Source: Conus ventricosus
Taxonomy: Eukaryota; Mollusca; Gastropoda; Neogastropoda; Conidae
Assembly: GCA_018398815.1 (NCBI GenBank)
Contig: CM031616.1
Span: 67,155,316 to 67,219,315 of the forward strand
Length of the DNA: 64,000 nucleotides
Direction: 5' to 3'
Positions 22,955-57,335 of the stretch are shown here, one piece after another. Positions within the stretch are counted from its first letter, which is position 1; every line of letters begins with the position of its first letter. A model generated the notes under the pieces. That model was not told the origin of the DNA. It searched no databases and was given only the letters and a program-made list of their open reading frames with translations. The position numbers and the translations under genes were made by a program.

Positions 22955-23100
22955 AAAACAAACAAAAGGACAAAAAAAGCGCGTTGCTTGTATCTTTAAC
23001 ACTATAGAAAGCTTTACCAAGTGAAAAATCTCGTGACCTGAACGACCCAGCAGGATCAATTCGCACACTGCGCGCTGCTGGATCGGCGGAGGAAGACGTG

Positions 23101-23379
23101 ATGAGTGTGTTGGCTGTGTATGCGCTGGGTCTGCTGGTCATCATCACGAGCCACGCTCCTTCCAGCACCTTTGCCGCTACTCCTGATGGCCAGGAACCGG
23201 GCTCTTCCGCTGAGTACCCTTACGTTTCTTCCAGTCACATCGTCCAGCAGTCCGTGCTGACTCGACTTGCCGAACTGGAGGATCGATTTCAGCAGAAAGA
23301 GCGGGAATGGCGAGAAGAAAGAGAGAGTCTGCAGACATGTCTCCGCCGTCTGGAAACAAAACACTACCGACTGAAAAAG
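23101..23379 (+). CDS. C4-like secreted protein, exon 1
   Basis: The ATG at 23101 (MSVLAVYALG) is chosen because it opens a signal peptide. An in-frame GTG lies just upstream but is not a plausible eukaryotic start. There are 93 codons ending LKK at a phase-0 donor GTCAGT (23380). The frame would close a few codons past the donor if unspliced. Confidence 0.87.
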
Positions 23380-24229
23380 GTCAGTGGATTATAATTAAGT
23401 GGAGAGTAACTCGACGCAGCTTTTTAGACAGATGGAAACTCATTATGGAGAAATGTCGGCAGCTTTTGAGAGATACATGAATAATCATTGCTGTGAAATG
23501 TGCACAGATTTCAAGACAGGTGCATAATGAAGATAAAAAGAAGTCTGCTTTGAAGCTATGAAGACAGATGAATCTCCAAAATGAAAGAAGTCTGCACAGC
23601 TTGAAAGGCAGGCAAATAATCGAAACAGATATGTCTTAGAGCCTCAAAGCCTTCGAGGTAGATGGACGAGGCTGGGTAACTAAGAAGTCCACAAGTTTCC
23701 CAGAAACGTGATGATATTCACACCAGCCGGGAGATGAGAAATCTGCGCAGATTTGAGAAGAACATGCGGATGATATCAAAGCTGAAATCGCCTTGGCTTA
23801 AGGCTGTGTCAGACCAATTGACATAGGCTAGAACACCAAGGCTACATCAAAATGTTGTTATGCTCTGCATAGTTATGCGGTGATTGTCTTCAGTCGTGAC
23901 AAGCTCCTAGCATAACATTATCAGTCTCCCAAATCCCCCATAGTCGGAGTGTGGCTGCACACGTGGCAGGGTAATCAAAAACGGCCACACACGTAGTAAT
24001 GTTCTCATCCCTAGTTGATGCGTTTGTACCATAGTGTTCAAGTGCTTCGGCTGTTCGGATGATCCCTGGTGTCTTTTAGCCAGGGTACGACAACAACAAC
24101 AACAACAACAAAGCTGAAAGTCTACGCAGCGTTTGAACAAGTTGGTGACAAGCCTGATCAATATGAACCTCGGCTCTTTAGCACACACAGACCCCCTCCC
24201 CCCACCTCACACACACACGCACGCGCGCG

Positions 24230-24284
<55 letters not shown>

Positions 24285-25031
24285 CACACACACCATTGGT
24301 ACAAGCACATTTGACACACACACACCATTGGTACAAAAGCACACTTGAAATGGTACAAGCACACTTGGATGCACGTACAGGTGAATGAGCAGACATAAAC
24401 GGAAAACGTCGGCTGAAGTACAACGTCCTATAAGCAGCTCACCAGGCATGCTACCAGAGAGCACAAAATTCGGCGATGCCAATGAAGAAATAAACCTTGA
24501 TGTACTTTGCATCATCATTTCATATTTGTTAGTGGACCGGTGTCACGGAGAATACTTATTCCATAGAAAACTGACTCCCAGGTTCAGTTTTCTCCGGAGA
24601 AAAGTGAACCATGTCGGATTTCTACAGCTTTTGATTTAAACTTAAAAGAAACAATTACTGTTCCGCCGAACGAAAGAAACAAACAAATTACAAGACAAAA
24701 CACGACGCGTTTCGACCTCTTTTGTCTTCTTCAGGCAAGACGTACAACATTTAAGACAATAGACATGAAACTAGTTTGATTTAGTTTTCTACAAAGAATG
24801 TCGACTCCTTTCGTAGAATATTAACTCCTATGGTAACAGAATACATTGAGTATGTACAAAAATATTTTAAAAAAAATGACCCCTGCTAGGTTTTATGATG
24901 CTTGTTTGCAAATTTGACTTTAGCTATATACCTCAGGACCGAGGAGCAATGGCCGAGTTTATCCCCCACCCCCACGCCCTCCCATGACACCCATTCCCTT
25001 TCATAGGCTTTTGTTTTCATGTGTGTATGTG

Positions 25032-25109
<78 letters not shown>

Positions 25110-25325
25110 GGTAATGCAGAAATTCATCTATTTTTGTCTAGATTTACTGCATCTTCTGACAGACTCTTGACTGTCATCAAACCCTAAGCTGAAGACCCTG
25201 AAGAAAAGAAAATAGGTGGCATTAGGGGACCTACATTCAGCCTTTGACAGAAGATGTATTGTGTTAACACTGTGGCCCGTCTCCCTTCCACTATGTCTCT
25301 CTGTCTGTCTGTCTGTCTGTCCCCG

Positions 25326-25406
<81 letters not shown>

Positions 25407-26390
25407 ACACACACACACACATACACACACACACACAAACACACACACACTGAAAGCAATTCTGGCTGCCCCTCCCCCCCCCCCCCTCTCGCTCCCCTCC
25501 TCCCTCTCCAATACAAAATATCATCCGACACGGGGGTAAACACACGTACATCTATAAAAGTGTTAACCAACCAGTTTTTACTATAAAAAAAAGAAGAGAA
25601 AAAGTTTGTCTTTCCTTTCATCGGTTTCCAGACGCTCAAAGAGAGGACACGCAAAGAAGACACACACGCGGAGATCGGTCAACCGCCAGATTCGTCGAAC
25701 ACCCAACAGCAACATAACATAGCCTCCAGATCAGACGACACAGACAGTCTGGCGCCAGTGGTGGATGAGCTCAGCCAGCGCCTCAGCCAGGTGGGGGCGG
25801 ACGTGGAAGCCTTGAAGAACGCCAACCTCCAGCAAGATGTCCAGATCCGACAGGCGGGGACCTCCACGTTCGTCCGCTGGGGACGCTCCGTCTGCCCCAA
25901 CTCCGCGGACCTCGTGTACGCGGGTGTGGCCGGCGGAGCCGACTACCGGGGCCACGGGTCCTCCACGTCCGTCCTCTGCCTGCCCCTCAACCCCGTCTTC
26001 GGCTCCCTGAGCAAGTCCCAGTACTACGCCGAGCTGTGGGGAGCGGAGTATCAGACCCACGGTTCCAGCCCCGCCCACAACAACAGGGACCCCGTGTGCG
26101 CCGTGTGTCGCGCGCCGCGCCCGACAACGATCATGATTCCCGCGACCACCGCGTGCGAGGACGGATGGGTTCTGGAGTACAGCGGGTACCTGATGGGGAG
26201 CTACCCGCCTCACAACGGGGGGCACCCGTTCGTGTGCATGGACTCGGCGCTGGAGGACCGGGTGGGCAGCGAGCTGGATCAGGAGGGGCTGCTGATGTAC
26301 CTGACCTTCGCCAGGTGTCAAGGGAGCAGTCTGCCGTGTCCACCTTACGAGCAGGACAAAGCCATCACCTGTGCTGTTTGTTCCAAGTGA
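23101..26390 (+). CDS. secreted coiled-coil protein with short-chain collagen C4-like C-terminal domain
   Basis: Exons 23101-23379 and 25632-26390 give a complete 345-residue protein. Residues 1-25 are a signal peptide (hydrophobic LAVYALGLLVIIT core, likely cleavage after STFA). Residues ~45-100 form a charged heptad-rich coiled coil spanning the splice junction, and ~137-168 form a second one (DELSQRLSQVGADVEALKN). Residues ~176-345 form a Cys-rich module starting WGRSVCP and including LVYAGVAGGADY, PVCAVCRA, GWVLEYSGYLMGSY, LPCPPYE and ITCAVC, with ten cysteines (five possible disulfides). This layout is typical of mollusc proteins annotated as short-chain collagen C4-like. No Gly-X-Y repeat is present, so the coiled coil probably replaces the collagen helix as the oligomerising part. 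Secretion is well supported; the biological role is unknown. Confidence 0.88.
23790..24110 (-). repeat. interspersed repeat family R1, copy 2
   Basis: Reverse complement of the 45361-45676 copy: GCCTTGGCTTAAGGCTGTGT ... CATCAAAATGTTGTTATGCT ... CTAGCATAACATTATCAGTC ... TTTTAGCCAGGGTACGAC then (AAC)n. The retroposon insertion site is empty here. Confidence 0.88.
24206..24283. repeat. CA microsatellite with CG core
   Basis: CA run interrupted by GCACGCGCGCGTGCGCG, which can form alternating purine-pyrimidine DNA. Confidence 0.92.
24645..24780. repeat. palindromic repeat family P, half copy
   Basis: ACAAATTACAAGACAAAACA, CGACGCGTTTCGACCTCTTT and GTCTTCTTCAGGCAAGACG match the left arm of the family. 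Confidence 0.75.
25021..25107. repeat. TG microsatellite
   Basis: (TG)n of about 85 bp. Confidence 0.95.
25298..25450. repeat. TCTG, CT and CA compound microsatellite
   Basis: (TCTG)n then (CT)n of about 75 bp then (CA)n of about 45 bp. Open frames in it are not genes. Confidence 0.95.
25632..26390 (+). CDS. C4-like secreted protein, exon 2 (C-terminal domain)
   Basis: Acceptor TTTCCAG ends at 25631, and the frame is open from TLKERTRKED to TGA at 26388-26390 (252 residues). It is markedly GC-rich against AT-rich surroundings, as expected for coding sequence. The long open frame on the opposite strand (25731-26321) is a shadow of this exon. Confidence 0.9.
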   Translation, partial: TLKERTRKEDTHAEIGQPPDSSNTQQQHNIASRSDDTDSLAPVVDELSQRLSQVGADVEALKNANLQQDVQIRQAGTSTFVRWGRSVCPNSADLVYAGVAGGADYRGHGSSTSVLCLPLNPVFGSLSKSQYYAELWGAEYQTHGSSPAHNNRDPVCAVCRAPRPTTIMIPATTACEDGWVLEYSGYLMGSYPPHNGGHPFVCMDSALEDRVGSELDQEGLLMYLTFARCQGSSLPCPPYEQDKAITCAVCSK

Positions 26391-26488
26391 AATGTATTTT
26401 TTCTTTAAAAAAAAAAAAGAAGGAGATTCTTACGCTACTGTTGGCAGTTTATCTTCTTCTTCTGTTGTGAATGAATGCTACTGTATAA

Positions 26489-26494
26489 AATAAA
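26489..26494 (+). promoter_or_regulatory. candidate polyadenylation signal AATAAA of the C4-like gene
   Basis: A canonical AATAAA lies about 100 bp after the stop codon in AT-rich sequence, a usual distance for a short 3' UTR. Confidence 0.55.
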
Positions 26495-26529
26495 AAGAAG
26501 AATATAGCAAATTTTTGTATACTTAAAAT

Positions 26530-27145
26530 TTCACCCGGTAGGACGGAACTCTAGGGAGAGCTTGACAGCAGAAGGTCTTCAGAGAAGACCCCCCCCCCCC
26601 CCCTCAGACAAGCGTTTCAGCCCTGAACTCCTTACACTCTAAGGGGGCCGGGCCGCATCCAGGTCATGACTCCCAGATGCCCTTGTACTGCCAACGTTTT
26701 TCTTTTTTTTCTTTCCTGGCGCTGCCGGGATTCGAACCTGCAACTTAGGGATGGGTGGGCGTCTCAAGGCGTGCCTTGATGGATGTCTTACCCCACTGCT
26801 AACGGGACACCAGTTTAGGTTGGGAAATGTAAGCTTCATGAAGTTCACTTTTGTTCCTCCTCGACCAGATCTAGCTGGAACTCTTTTCGGCTGCCTCTGC
26901 AATTGAATTCAGGGTTCTGGTCCTCTTCCTACCTGAAATCCCGAGCTGTTTCATGAGGTCATAGGCTAATAAGCCTACAAATCCCTTTGCTCCAACTGCT
27001 ATGGCGAGGACACCCGGGCCTGGAAGCCGGATTCCCTCGAGCTGCTCGCTAGACTGGCATAGGCTTACATCTAAGTCTTGTAGAGGTGCACTTGCTCCAT
27101 TCTGCTTTCGTATGGCACAGTGAGTTTGATCAGAGTCATAAAAAC
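26530..27145 (-). mobile_element. non-LTR retrotransposon 3' end (truncated ORF end and tail)
   Basis: On the minus strand, translation from 27145 downward gives LIKLTVPYESRMEQVHLYK and, after breaks, VGAKGFVGLLAYDLMKQLGI, KRTRTLNSIAEAAEKSS and IWSRRN. This is the C-terminus typical of one mollusc/invertebrate LINE group, as I recall it. It is followed by a tail with a tRNA-like GGTTCGAATCCCGGC and by GTGTAAGGAGTTCAGGGCTG, which recurs after the RNase H relic at 41040 (+). Frameshifts and stops make it non-functional. Confidence 0.7.
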
Positions 27146-27282
27146 AAAATTGTTATGATGAACCTGAATGGAGAACAATATTCGGTCTCATGCCACTCGT
27201 CCTGACGATCGCAGGATGGTTCTCCCATTCTGGAAGGTCTGCTGTGCATTCCCCGCTATCTGCTCCATCCTCAAAATCACAG

Positions 27283-27338
<56 letters not shown>

Positions 27339-27345
27339 ACGCGCA
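27283..27345. repeat. TG microsatellite with CG end
   Basis: (TG)n of about 53 bp ending GCGCACGCGCAT. Confidence 0.95.
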
Positions 27346-27582
27346 TACTTGTGTTTCAGTACATGCGCGTGTGTGTTTATCAAGACCTTTCTTTAAAAAT
27401 TTGGATCAGAGGAAACATAGAGTGCGAGGAATTCATGACGACAAAGTCAATCTAACTGCGGTTTTTCAAGGACAACTGTGCATGATGTTGGCCTGACTGG
27501 GTCAGGCATTACCAGAGCTTTCAAACCAGCAGTGAACCAGACCATCGAACGTCGTCTTCTTCCAACACAGCGCCTCGCTCTC

Positions 27583-27976
<394 letters not shown>

Positions 27977-28360
27977 CACCACCACCACTACAACTACCAC
28001 CATCATCGCCACCACTATCACCATGGCGATGGGTCAGTGGTCATCAGCAGTCGTCCAATATCTCATAGTCTGTTGCCTGCACTACATAACCTGAATGGGT
28101 CTTCCACAGGGTCGGACACCTAATAAACTGTCACTTTGCAGTGATGCCGATCCTCACCAGCTGACAAATCCAGGATCCGTTAAAAGCAAAACGCCGTCAA
28201 CTTGGTCCACTGTACACGCACTGTGAAGTGACTGTTCACAACAGACAACATTAAATGACATTAAAAAAACAAAAAAACGAACACCGTCACCTTACTGTTT
28301 ACAGTGGGCAACTTTATATGACATTTGTTTTCATCGAACATTGTGATGTTACTGTTGACA

Positions 28361-28434
28361 ACACACACACACACACACACGCACACACACACACACACAC
28401 ACAACCACACACACACACATATATATATATATAG
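28361..28434. repeat. CA microsatellite ending in (AT)n
   Basis: About 50 bp of CA then ATATATATATAT. Confidence 0.93.
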
Positions 28435-28439
28435 TTCAA

Positions 28440-29170
28440 AAGATTCAGCTTTCCCAAGGGACAGGGCACCACTTCACAGCAAGACGCAGAACAAAACGTT
28501 GCTCACAAGACAACACAGGTAATGAAACGAGTCATGTGTTCCAATTGTTCCTCCACCCAGAACTTTCTTACAAGAGCTTTTGCCTTCTGGCTTTATCACT
28601 GGACAGAGGGAATATGATAAAAATACACAACAACGCAGGCGCTCGCGCGTGTGTGTGTAGGAAATGAGTCCTGGTCCTGCTAAAGTGCCAATGAACGTCA
28701 CGGCAACGTTGTGGCGCCGACACAAGGGCAATAATCGTCACCACTTGGGGGTAACTCCGCTGGTTAGTGGGTTGTTCCCTTTGGTCACGTGGTGGCATGC
28801 CAAGTTGTAGTGGATGATATGGTTCCAGGGTCTGGAGATTACATAACCTGGTTTATTGACGAGTGGCTAGAATTACGGACGGACAAGTCCTTGCCCTCTG
28901 AACTTTCAGCAAGGTGTGAAGGCCGGCCGACGTAGGGACTCTAACATATATGCATCACCTTTGATTTTCTGTCTCTGCTTTCAGTTTCCTCACTCATGTT
29001 TTTGAGTGGATTTTAACAAGTGATGTGAGACAGTAAGAAACCGCTGAACAATTTAAGGAAATAGTTCTTCAAAATTAGGAGGAGAAAGACTTCATCGTCA
29101 AAATTTTTATACAAAACTCAAGTCCCCCCCCCCCCCCCCCTCTCTCTCTCTCCTTCCAAATGATGTGTGT
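28440..29170. other. intergenic, no gene seen
   Basis: Unique-looking sequence between the C4-like gene and RP2. A poly-C (29108-29121) and short CT run are the only features. Confidence 0.4.
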
Positions 29171-29279
29171 TGAAATAATGAATGCATGACAAGGACAGAT
29201 TGGAAGACTAGGCCTTGGCCTAAAATCTTCACCCTTGCGTATTAAAGATCAATCAATCAATCAATCAATCTCTCTTTCG

Positions 29280-29335
<56 letters not shown>

Positions 29336-29340
29336 ACGCG
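29171..29340 (+). repeat. possible LINE 3' tail with (ATCA)n, then TG array
   Basis: GTATTAAAGATCAATCAATC resembles a LINE tail made of ATCA repeats. A (TG)26 array follows at 29281-29333. Confidence 0.45.
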
Positions 29341-29422
29341 CGCGCACACACACACACACATGCGCATGCACGTGTGTCTGCGTGTGTGATATCATCCAAA
29401 TTCTTGTAAAATCGAGGGAAGG

Positions 29423-29452
29423 GGGCGGGGGGGGGGGGGGGGGGGGGGGGGG
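29423..29452. repeat. poly-G tract
   Basis: G30 with a single interruption. A nearly matching flank (CGGCAAAATT/CGAAATTTGTATA) recurs near 29100 and 29590 beside C runs. Confidence 0.85.
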
Positions 29453-29611
29453 CAGGACGAAGAGGAGGAAAACTCTCATCGCCGAAATTTGTATACAACC
29501 CCTCAAGTCATCTCTCTCTCTCTGATCTTCCAAATTCTTGTAAAAGCAGGAGGGGGTGAAGAGGGGAAAACTCTAATCGACAAAATTCTTATAAGCCTAT
29601 AAGCTCTAACC

Positions 29612-29745
29612 GCCCCCCCCCCCCCCCCCCCCCCCCCCGTGTGTGTGTGTGCGCGCGCGCGCGCGTGCATACGTGCACGCGGGGGTGCGCGCGTGCGTAT
29701 ATGCGTGCGTGTGTGTGCGCGTGTGCGTGAGTGTTAATGTGTACA
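29612..29745. repeat. poly-C, then alternating GT/GC tract
   Basis: C27 followed by (GT)n and (GC)n, including GCGCGCGCGCGCG. Confidence 0.9.
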
Positions 29746-29761
29746 CACACTTGCATATGTA

Positions 29762-29764
<3 letters not shown>

Positions 29765-29816
<52 letters not shown>
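29765..29816. repeat. GA microsatellite
   Basis: (GA)n of about 52 bp. Confidence 0.95.
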
Positions 29817-29818
<2 letters not shown>

Positions 29819-30120
29819 TGTCGCGCTGTATGCCGTCGCGAAGCCGACAGGAATAAGAAGTAGGCAGAATGCAGCTTAACAATATTTGTTACAATAGTTG
29901 ATTGGAAAACATCATTTCATGTCATCTTTTACTCATGTTTGAAAAGCAATAAGATTCATTCGAACTGATCAAAATTTCCGGCAAAGAAAACAATAATTTT
30001 GTAATATCTGTATGAAAACATCGCTATTCGATGACATATTCACATATTGGATTTTGCCAAGTTTTAAATACGCTTATGCTTGATCTTAAATTATTGGGGA
30101 AAAAAGGAGTTGAAGCTTAC

Positions 30121-30205
30121 TACACACACACACACACTCTCTCTCTCTCTCACACACAAACACACACACGCACGCACGCACACACGGACGGACGGACGCA
30201 CGCAC

Positions 30206-30237
<32 letters not shown>

Positions 30238-30238
30238 G
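30121..30238. repeat. compound CA/CT/ACGG microsatellite
   Basis: CA runs with (TC)n, (GCAC)n and (ACGG)n inserts. Confidence 0.93.
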
Positions 30239-30745
30239 GCAGCTAAAAGCCGAAACTGAGTGATTGCATTTGTTTTACCTTTGAGTTTAAAAACGAAGTG
30301 ACTCAGGTCGGAAAATGAAGCAAAACTTAGAAAGAGTGGGGGATAGTTACCGCCATGGCAAGTACAGGACAAAACACCCCCTTTCTTTCTAATCATTTGA
30401 GTGCAACTCTACACCAACCAGCCAAACACCTCAGGTGGCAAACAAACGGTGTTCGATTTCTGGTGTGACATACATGAGAAAAAGGTAAGAGTAAAATATC
30501 CCCATTCCCCCGTAAGCTTAAACATCTTTCTGTACGTTTAGGTTGAAGTCTTTCGTGTTGCAATGCAGAACCATCATGTTCGTACCTGAATGATTCTCGA
30601 TTTTTTTTTTTAATTTATTATTTTTTATCCAATCAAATCGTTGCATTTTATCCAGCGCGAACTTGCTTTACAAGCAGTCTCGGAGCTATCGTTGAATTCC
30701 CAGGCATGTTCCAGGGCTCCTGAGAATTGTAGACAGTTGAACAGA

Positions 30746-52801
<22,056 letters not shown>

Positions 52802-54016
52802 TAGTGTTGGGCTCTCTGTGTCTTGCCGTTTGGGATGTGTGTGTGTCTTTTTTTTTTTTTTTTTTTTCATAACTCCACATTCACACCTTGTGTGTTACCG
52901 GCTCTACCAAGGCATTCAAGCTGCAAGCGGTCACCGTGGAGTCGGCTAATCTCCCACCCACCTTCCTGTCTTAGCAAGCATCCACCATCAGAACTCTTGT
53001 TACCAGCCTCGGTGTGTGAAGCTTGATCGTCACACAGCTCTCGACTAGAAGACCTGAAGAAAGAAAAAAAAAGGTAAGAAGGTTAGGAAATGTGTGTGTG
53101 TACCACAACATTGGAGCGTTCAAACTGGGTCGGCTGCTCCTATCAGCATGTGAGAGAGGTGATGTGTTTTGATAACGAAAGAGAAGCCCGATCTAGAGAG
53201 GTGAACAGGCTATAGGAGGGTTGGGGGCAGTCAGTGTGAAATTCAGTGAATTGTGCTGATAATTTTTTTAATATGAAGACATGTTGGGGGGAAAAACGCA
53301 TTGATGTGTTGGAGATTTTTTTAAAACGAGCGGGGGGGGGGGGGGGGGGGGGGGGGGTTGGCAGGTGCTGTGTGTTACAGGTTTAGATTTTTTGCTAAAA
53401 AGAACTGTGTGCTGGCAACAACACAGGACAGAAAATATCCAAGGCAAGATGTTATTATTTTTCATAAAAGAATGTTTTATGAACATCTGTCATGTGTGTA
53501 AAAGCAAAGACACTACTACATGGGGTAAAGAAACGAGAAAGAGGACATTCACAAAAGAAAAAGAAAAAAAACGGAAAGAAAGAGTGGGTTTGGGGGTTAT
53601 TTGGTTTGTTTGTTTGTTGTTGTTGTTGTTGTTTTTTGAGCTCACGGTCTAATCTGTGCCACTTCTTTGTATACCAAATCACCCTTTCTTTCAAATGACT
53701 TTGAAGACATAACTGGTCTGTGGTACGATTTTGTATTTGTGAACATCCTTCAGGACAAACAAGATTGTTTGCTTTTTTGTTTTGGATTTTTTGTTTTGTT
53801 TGTTTGTTCTTTTTTAAAATGAGAGTGCATTGAGGTTCAAAGACAAAGTCATATGCAACATTTAATCAGGTAGATTTTGATTTGGTGTATAGCTTTGTTT
53901 TGTTTTGTTTGTTCTCTGAAGTAGTGTCTAAGAAACATTAGCATATTTCACGAATCGATGATAATAAAGAATGTAGGCACAGACCTGAAATACAGGAATT
54001 CCCCCCCACCACCTGC

Positions 54017-54052
<36 letters not shown>

Positions 54053-54098
54053 AGAATCCTAGGCCTAGGCCACAGGCTGCCTCCATGCTGAGAGCCCT

Positions 54099-54177
54099 GA
54101 ACAATGACGTGAAAGAACCCTGGCAAACGTGTTTCTTCAATGACGTGAAAGAACCCTGGCAAACGTGTTTCTTCTAC
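54099..54177. repeat. two tandem copies of a ~37-bp unit
   Basis: CAATGACGTGAAAGAACCCT then GGCAAACGTGTTTCTT, twice in a row, identical. Confidence 0.95.
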
Positions 54178-55165
54178 TTGCCTGATCAAACTGGGGCCGT
54201 AAACTGACTTGATCTGAACACTAGACAGGCCCTTCGCAAGTAGGCAGCCCCGAAACCCCAGCTGACAGTAAATGCCTTAGCTCTGCTAAGAATTTCTTGC
54301 ACATCTCTAAAGAAATGTTTGAAAACTCCTGGCACTTGTGTTTACGTATGTCTGAGTGGTAGAAAGTCCTGATTCATGTTTACATGCCTCAAGGAAATCA
54401 AAAGACTTGATTTGAATTACATCCCATCTTCTGCACACACACGCATGCACAAGCGCACACATACACACACACACACACATTTTTTTTTTTTTTGAACGCT
54501 TTCAGGAAATGAGTGAAAACTTTGTTGTGGAAACTTCTTTTTTTTCTTGCAATGAGCATGTGATTGCTTCATTAGTGTGTGTCACTTCTCTGTGTGCGAA
54601 CAGTGCCTGTTTCGGACAGTAAAACTCATAGGTGCACAATGTAGGCATGAATTTCCTTTTTTAGATCAGCCAAGAGCACAAACGTCCTTCGAGTCGGGCT
54701 GAGACTGGATTGTGTATGCTGTGTGAACTGATGTATCCACCTTGGTCTCCTGTCGCTGTGCCAAGTGTTTATGCTTTGTAGCGAAAGAGGCCTGTTATGC
54801 AGCTGTCGGAACATGGTGTCACAGGAGGAGCGAGGAGGAAAAGGTCGGCATCTCTGCGATGCCAGTGTTGAGTTTTGTGGTAGCGCAAGAAAAAGGAAGA
54901 GAGGGGAAAAGGTATGAAGAGAAAAATGCCGCAGAATTGCTTGGGGGGTTAAGGTAGACGGTGTGTTCCTCCCCTTGCACAGCATCCTGTGTCGGTATGG
55001 CTGGCACAGCGATTCCTTGGGTTGATTCTGGGTAGTTTGCTGTCATCTGTTTATGTAAAGGTGCACTGGAAGCCTTGCTTTGAGGGATTATTTGTCCAGC
55101 AAACTTCCTTTTCCAGAAATTATATATTTTTTCATCTCCTCACAAAATCTGTATGTGTGCAAGTC

Positions 55166-55207
<42 letters not shown>

Positions 55208-55740
55208 TGTGTACGTGTGGTGTGGTGTGTGTCTTGCAAATACCTTGTGCATGTATGCACTGCATGGTTTAGAAAATTATGTATTTATAGGAGAACATGT
55301 TTTTTTTGTTGTTTTTTAATATTTGAAGCACCATTATCTGAATGTGTGAAATATATGGCAGTTGTCTTTTTACTGTATTGGGTTTGATGTTGCATGTGAG
55401 AAGCTGTTTTTGTTTAAATCTGTTTGGCTTTGATCGTTCCATAGGCTTCTCTGAGGATGCAGTGAGATTTGGAGTTGGTGTATGTTTTAATCTTGTTATA
55501 TAAGTTTAGTTAACATTATTTACTGGTGTTTGTTTCAAGTGGACATGACTCGTTGCACACCATGTGTGTGATGTGGATATGATGTGTGCTGTATGACGTT
55601 TAATTAAGGCTGCAGCTTTCACCATTCAGGTTTCAATGATCTGTTCCTTGCATGGATTTGGTATGTCATAGCAGAAAAAAAAGGGGGAAAAAAAGGTTTA
55701 TATGCTACTTGTGACTGATTTGTTTTGGGTTTGAATGACT

Positions 55741-55977
55741 GAAGAAGAATTCTGTGAAAGCTTCAGAGACTGTCAGTTAATTTGTTGATTTGAATTTTAT
55801 GGAAGCAGAATTCTGTAAAAGCTTCAGATATCGTCAGTTAATTTGTCAATTTGAACAACTGAAGCAGAATTGTGTTAAACAAGCTTCAGATGTTGTCAGT
55901 TGATTTGTCGATTTGAATGTGTTGAAGCAGAATTCTGTCAAACAAGCTTCAGACGTTGTCAGTTGATTTGTCAGTCT
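55741..55977. repeat. four tandem copies of a ~60-bp unit
   Basis: Each carries GAAG.AGAATTCTGT, AAGCTTCAGA and GTCAGTT.ATTTGT. Confidence 0.92.
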
Positions 55978-56238
55978 CATCCTGCATGTGCACAATGTGG
56001 GACACTGTCGTCACTGTTCAGAGAGTGACAGTGTCGGTGGACGTCATCGCCCATACTCTATGCTAAAGCCTTACGGAATGTACCTGAAGCAACTCCAGAC
56101 ATGTTGGCAATACAATGAATGCTGTACTCTTTGTCATTGGTTGGCTGAGAATTACCAATTGTTTCATTCGTTATTTGAATCATTTCTTTTTTTTTTTTTT
56201 TTTTAAATCTGACATCAAGCCTGTTCCAAAGGCAATGT

Positions 56239-56244
56239 AATAAA
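56239..56244 (+). promoter_or_regulatory. possible distal polyadenylation signal downstream of RP2
   Basis: AATAAA about 3.4 kb after the RP2 stop. Another lies at 53963-53968. Which, if either, ends the RP2 transcript cannot be told without RNA data. Confidence 0.2.
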
Positions 56245-56617
56245 GTCAGTGTGATTGGTTTGCCTTTGGAATGTTACGTATGATTGAGGTGGCTAATGCA
56301 GAATTTTTTTCTTGGTGTTTTTTTTTTTTTTACATCTGTTCAAGAGGCATCTAAGCAGCAGTTTACTCTGCCCAACATTCTTGTGAAGTTTGTAAATAAT
56401 GTTTTGTTTTGTAGGTGTGTGTTTGTTTTGTCGGTTTCTTTCTTTTCTTTCAGCTGTGTTATTCCTCGCAGGCCCAGTAGGACTGGAATGCATGCGAACT
56501 TGCTTTCCATGTGGAGTGTAATATTGTGTCACTTCCAGAGCATCTGATTGGGTGAAGTCTAGATCATTCCTTACTGAGATTTCTCCCCACCCCCTTGGCT
56601 TCTTCGGCGTACCAAGC

Positions 56618-56843
56618 GTTTGTATAGGTATGTAAAAATGTTGTTGTTATAAGTCTGGCATGGCAGTGACCTGGAGGTTTGTATAGGTATGTAAAAATGT
56701 TGTTGTTATAAGAAATTGTACACACTTTCTGTCAGTCTGGCATGGCAGTGACCTGGAGGTTTGTATAGGTATGTAAAAATGTTGTTGTTATAAGAAATTG
56801 TGCACACTTTCTGTCAGTCTGGCATGGCAGTGACCTGGAGGTT
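56618..56843. repeat. three copies of GTTTGTATAGGTATG... block
   Basis: GTTTGTATAGGTATGTAAAA ... GTCTGGCATGGCAGTGACC in three copies of about 56-80 bp; the first lacks an internal 24-bp piece. Confidence 0.93.
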
Positions 56844-57306
56844 TTGGTCAGCATCCTCTTGCCATCATCAGCTGCCAAAGTGTTATGAACGGGGATTCTT
56901 TTTGTATTGAATTCTTTCACAAGGTAAAATAGTTTTGTGAGTCACTCCAGTAGTTCTTTATCTCAAGGTCTTGTGGAATTATCCATTGTGTTTGCCACCA
57001 GAATGATGGAAATGCTTACCAAAAAACAAATAATCCATAAAATAACCAGAACGATTATGAAAAAGGTCACCAAATGCTAAGTAATCCATAAAATAGCCTG
57101 CAGAAACACTCCGAGTCGTGTAAAACCGTGGAAATGATGGTAGAGAGCCTAGAGTTTGAAAAAAAAAATCTCAGAATGTGAATGACGTAACGATTTAATG
57201 ATGTAACGATTTAATCGTCAAAAGTCAGACAGAACAAAAAGTCTTCGAGGTTGAGGCCTCTATTTGCATATCTACTGAAGGCATGCCAGTACTTAGTGAT
57301 ACTATT

Positions 57307-57335
57307 GGGGTGGGGGGGGGGGGGGGGGGGGGGGG
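57307..57335. repeat. poly-G tract
   Basis: About 29 G with TGGGG lead-in. Confidence 0.9.

Larger units (their letters stand above)
23380..25631 (+). other. intron of the C4-like gene
   Basis: Holds an R1 repeat copy (minus), CA, TG and CT arrays and a half copy of family P. No exon is seen between the two coding exons, whose phases match directly. Confidence 0.7.
52802..56300 (+). other. RP2 3' UTR and flank
   Basis: AT- and GT-rich, no coding exon seen. Holds poly-G (53331-53357), poly-C (54012-54048), a TG run (55165-55214) and two tandem repeats listed separately. Confidence 0.5.

Noticed and set aside
25731..26321. 196-codon minus-strand open frame
   Set aside because: Antisense shadow of the GC-rich C4-like exon 2.
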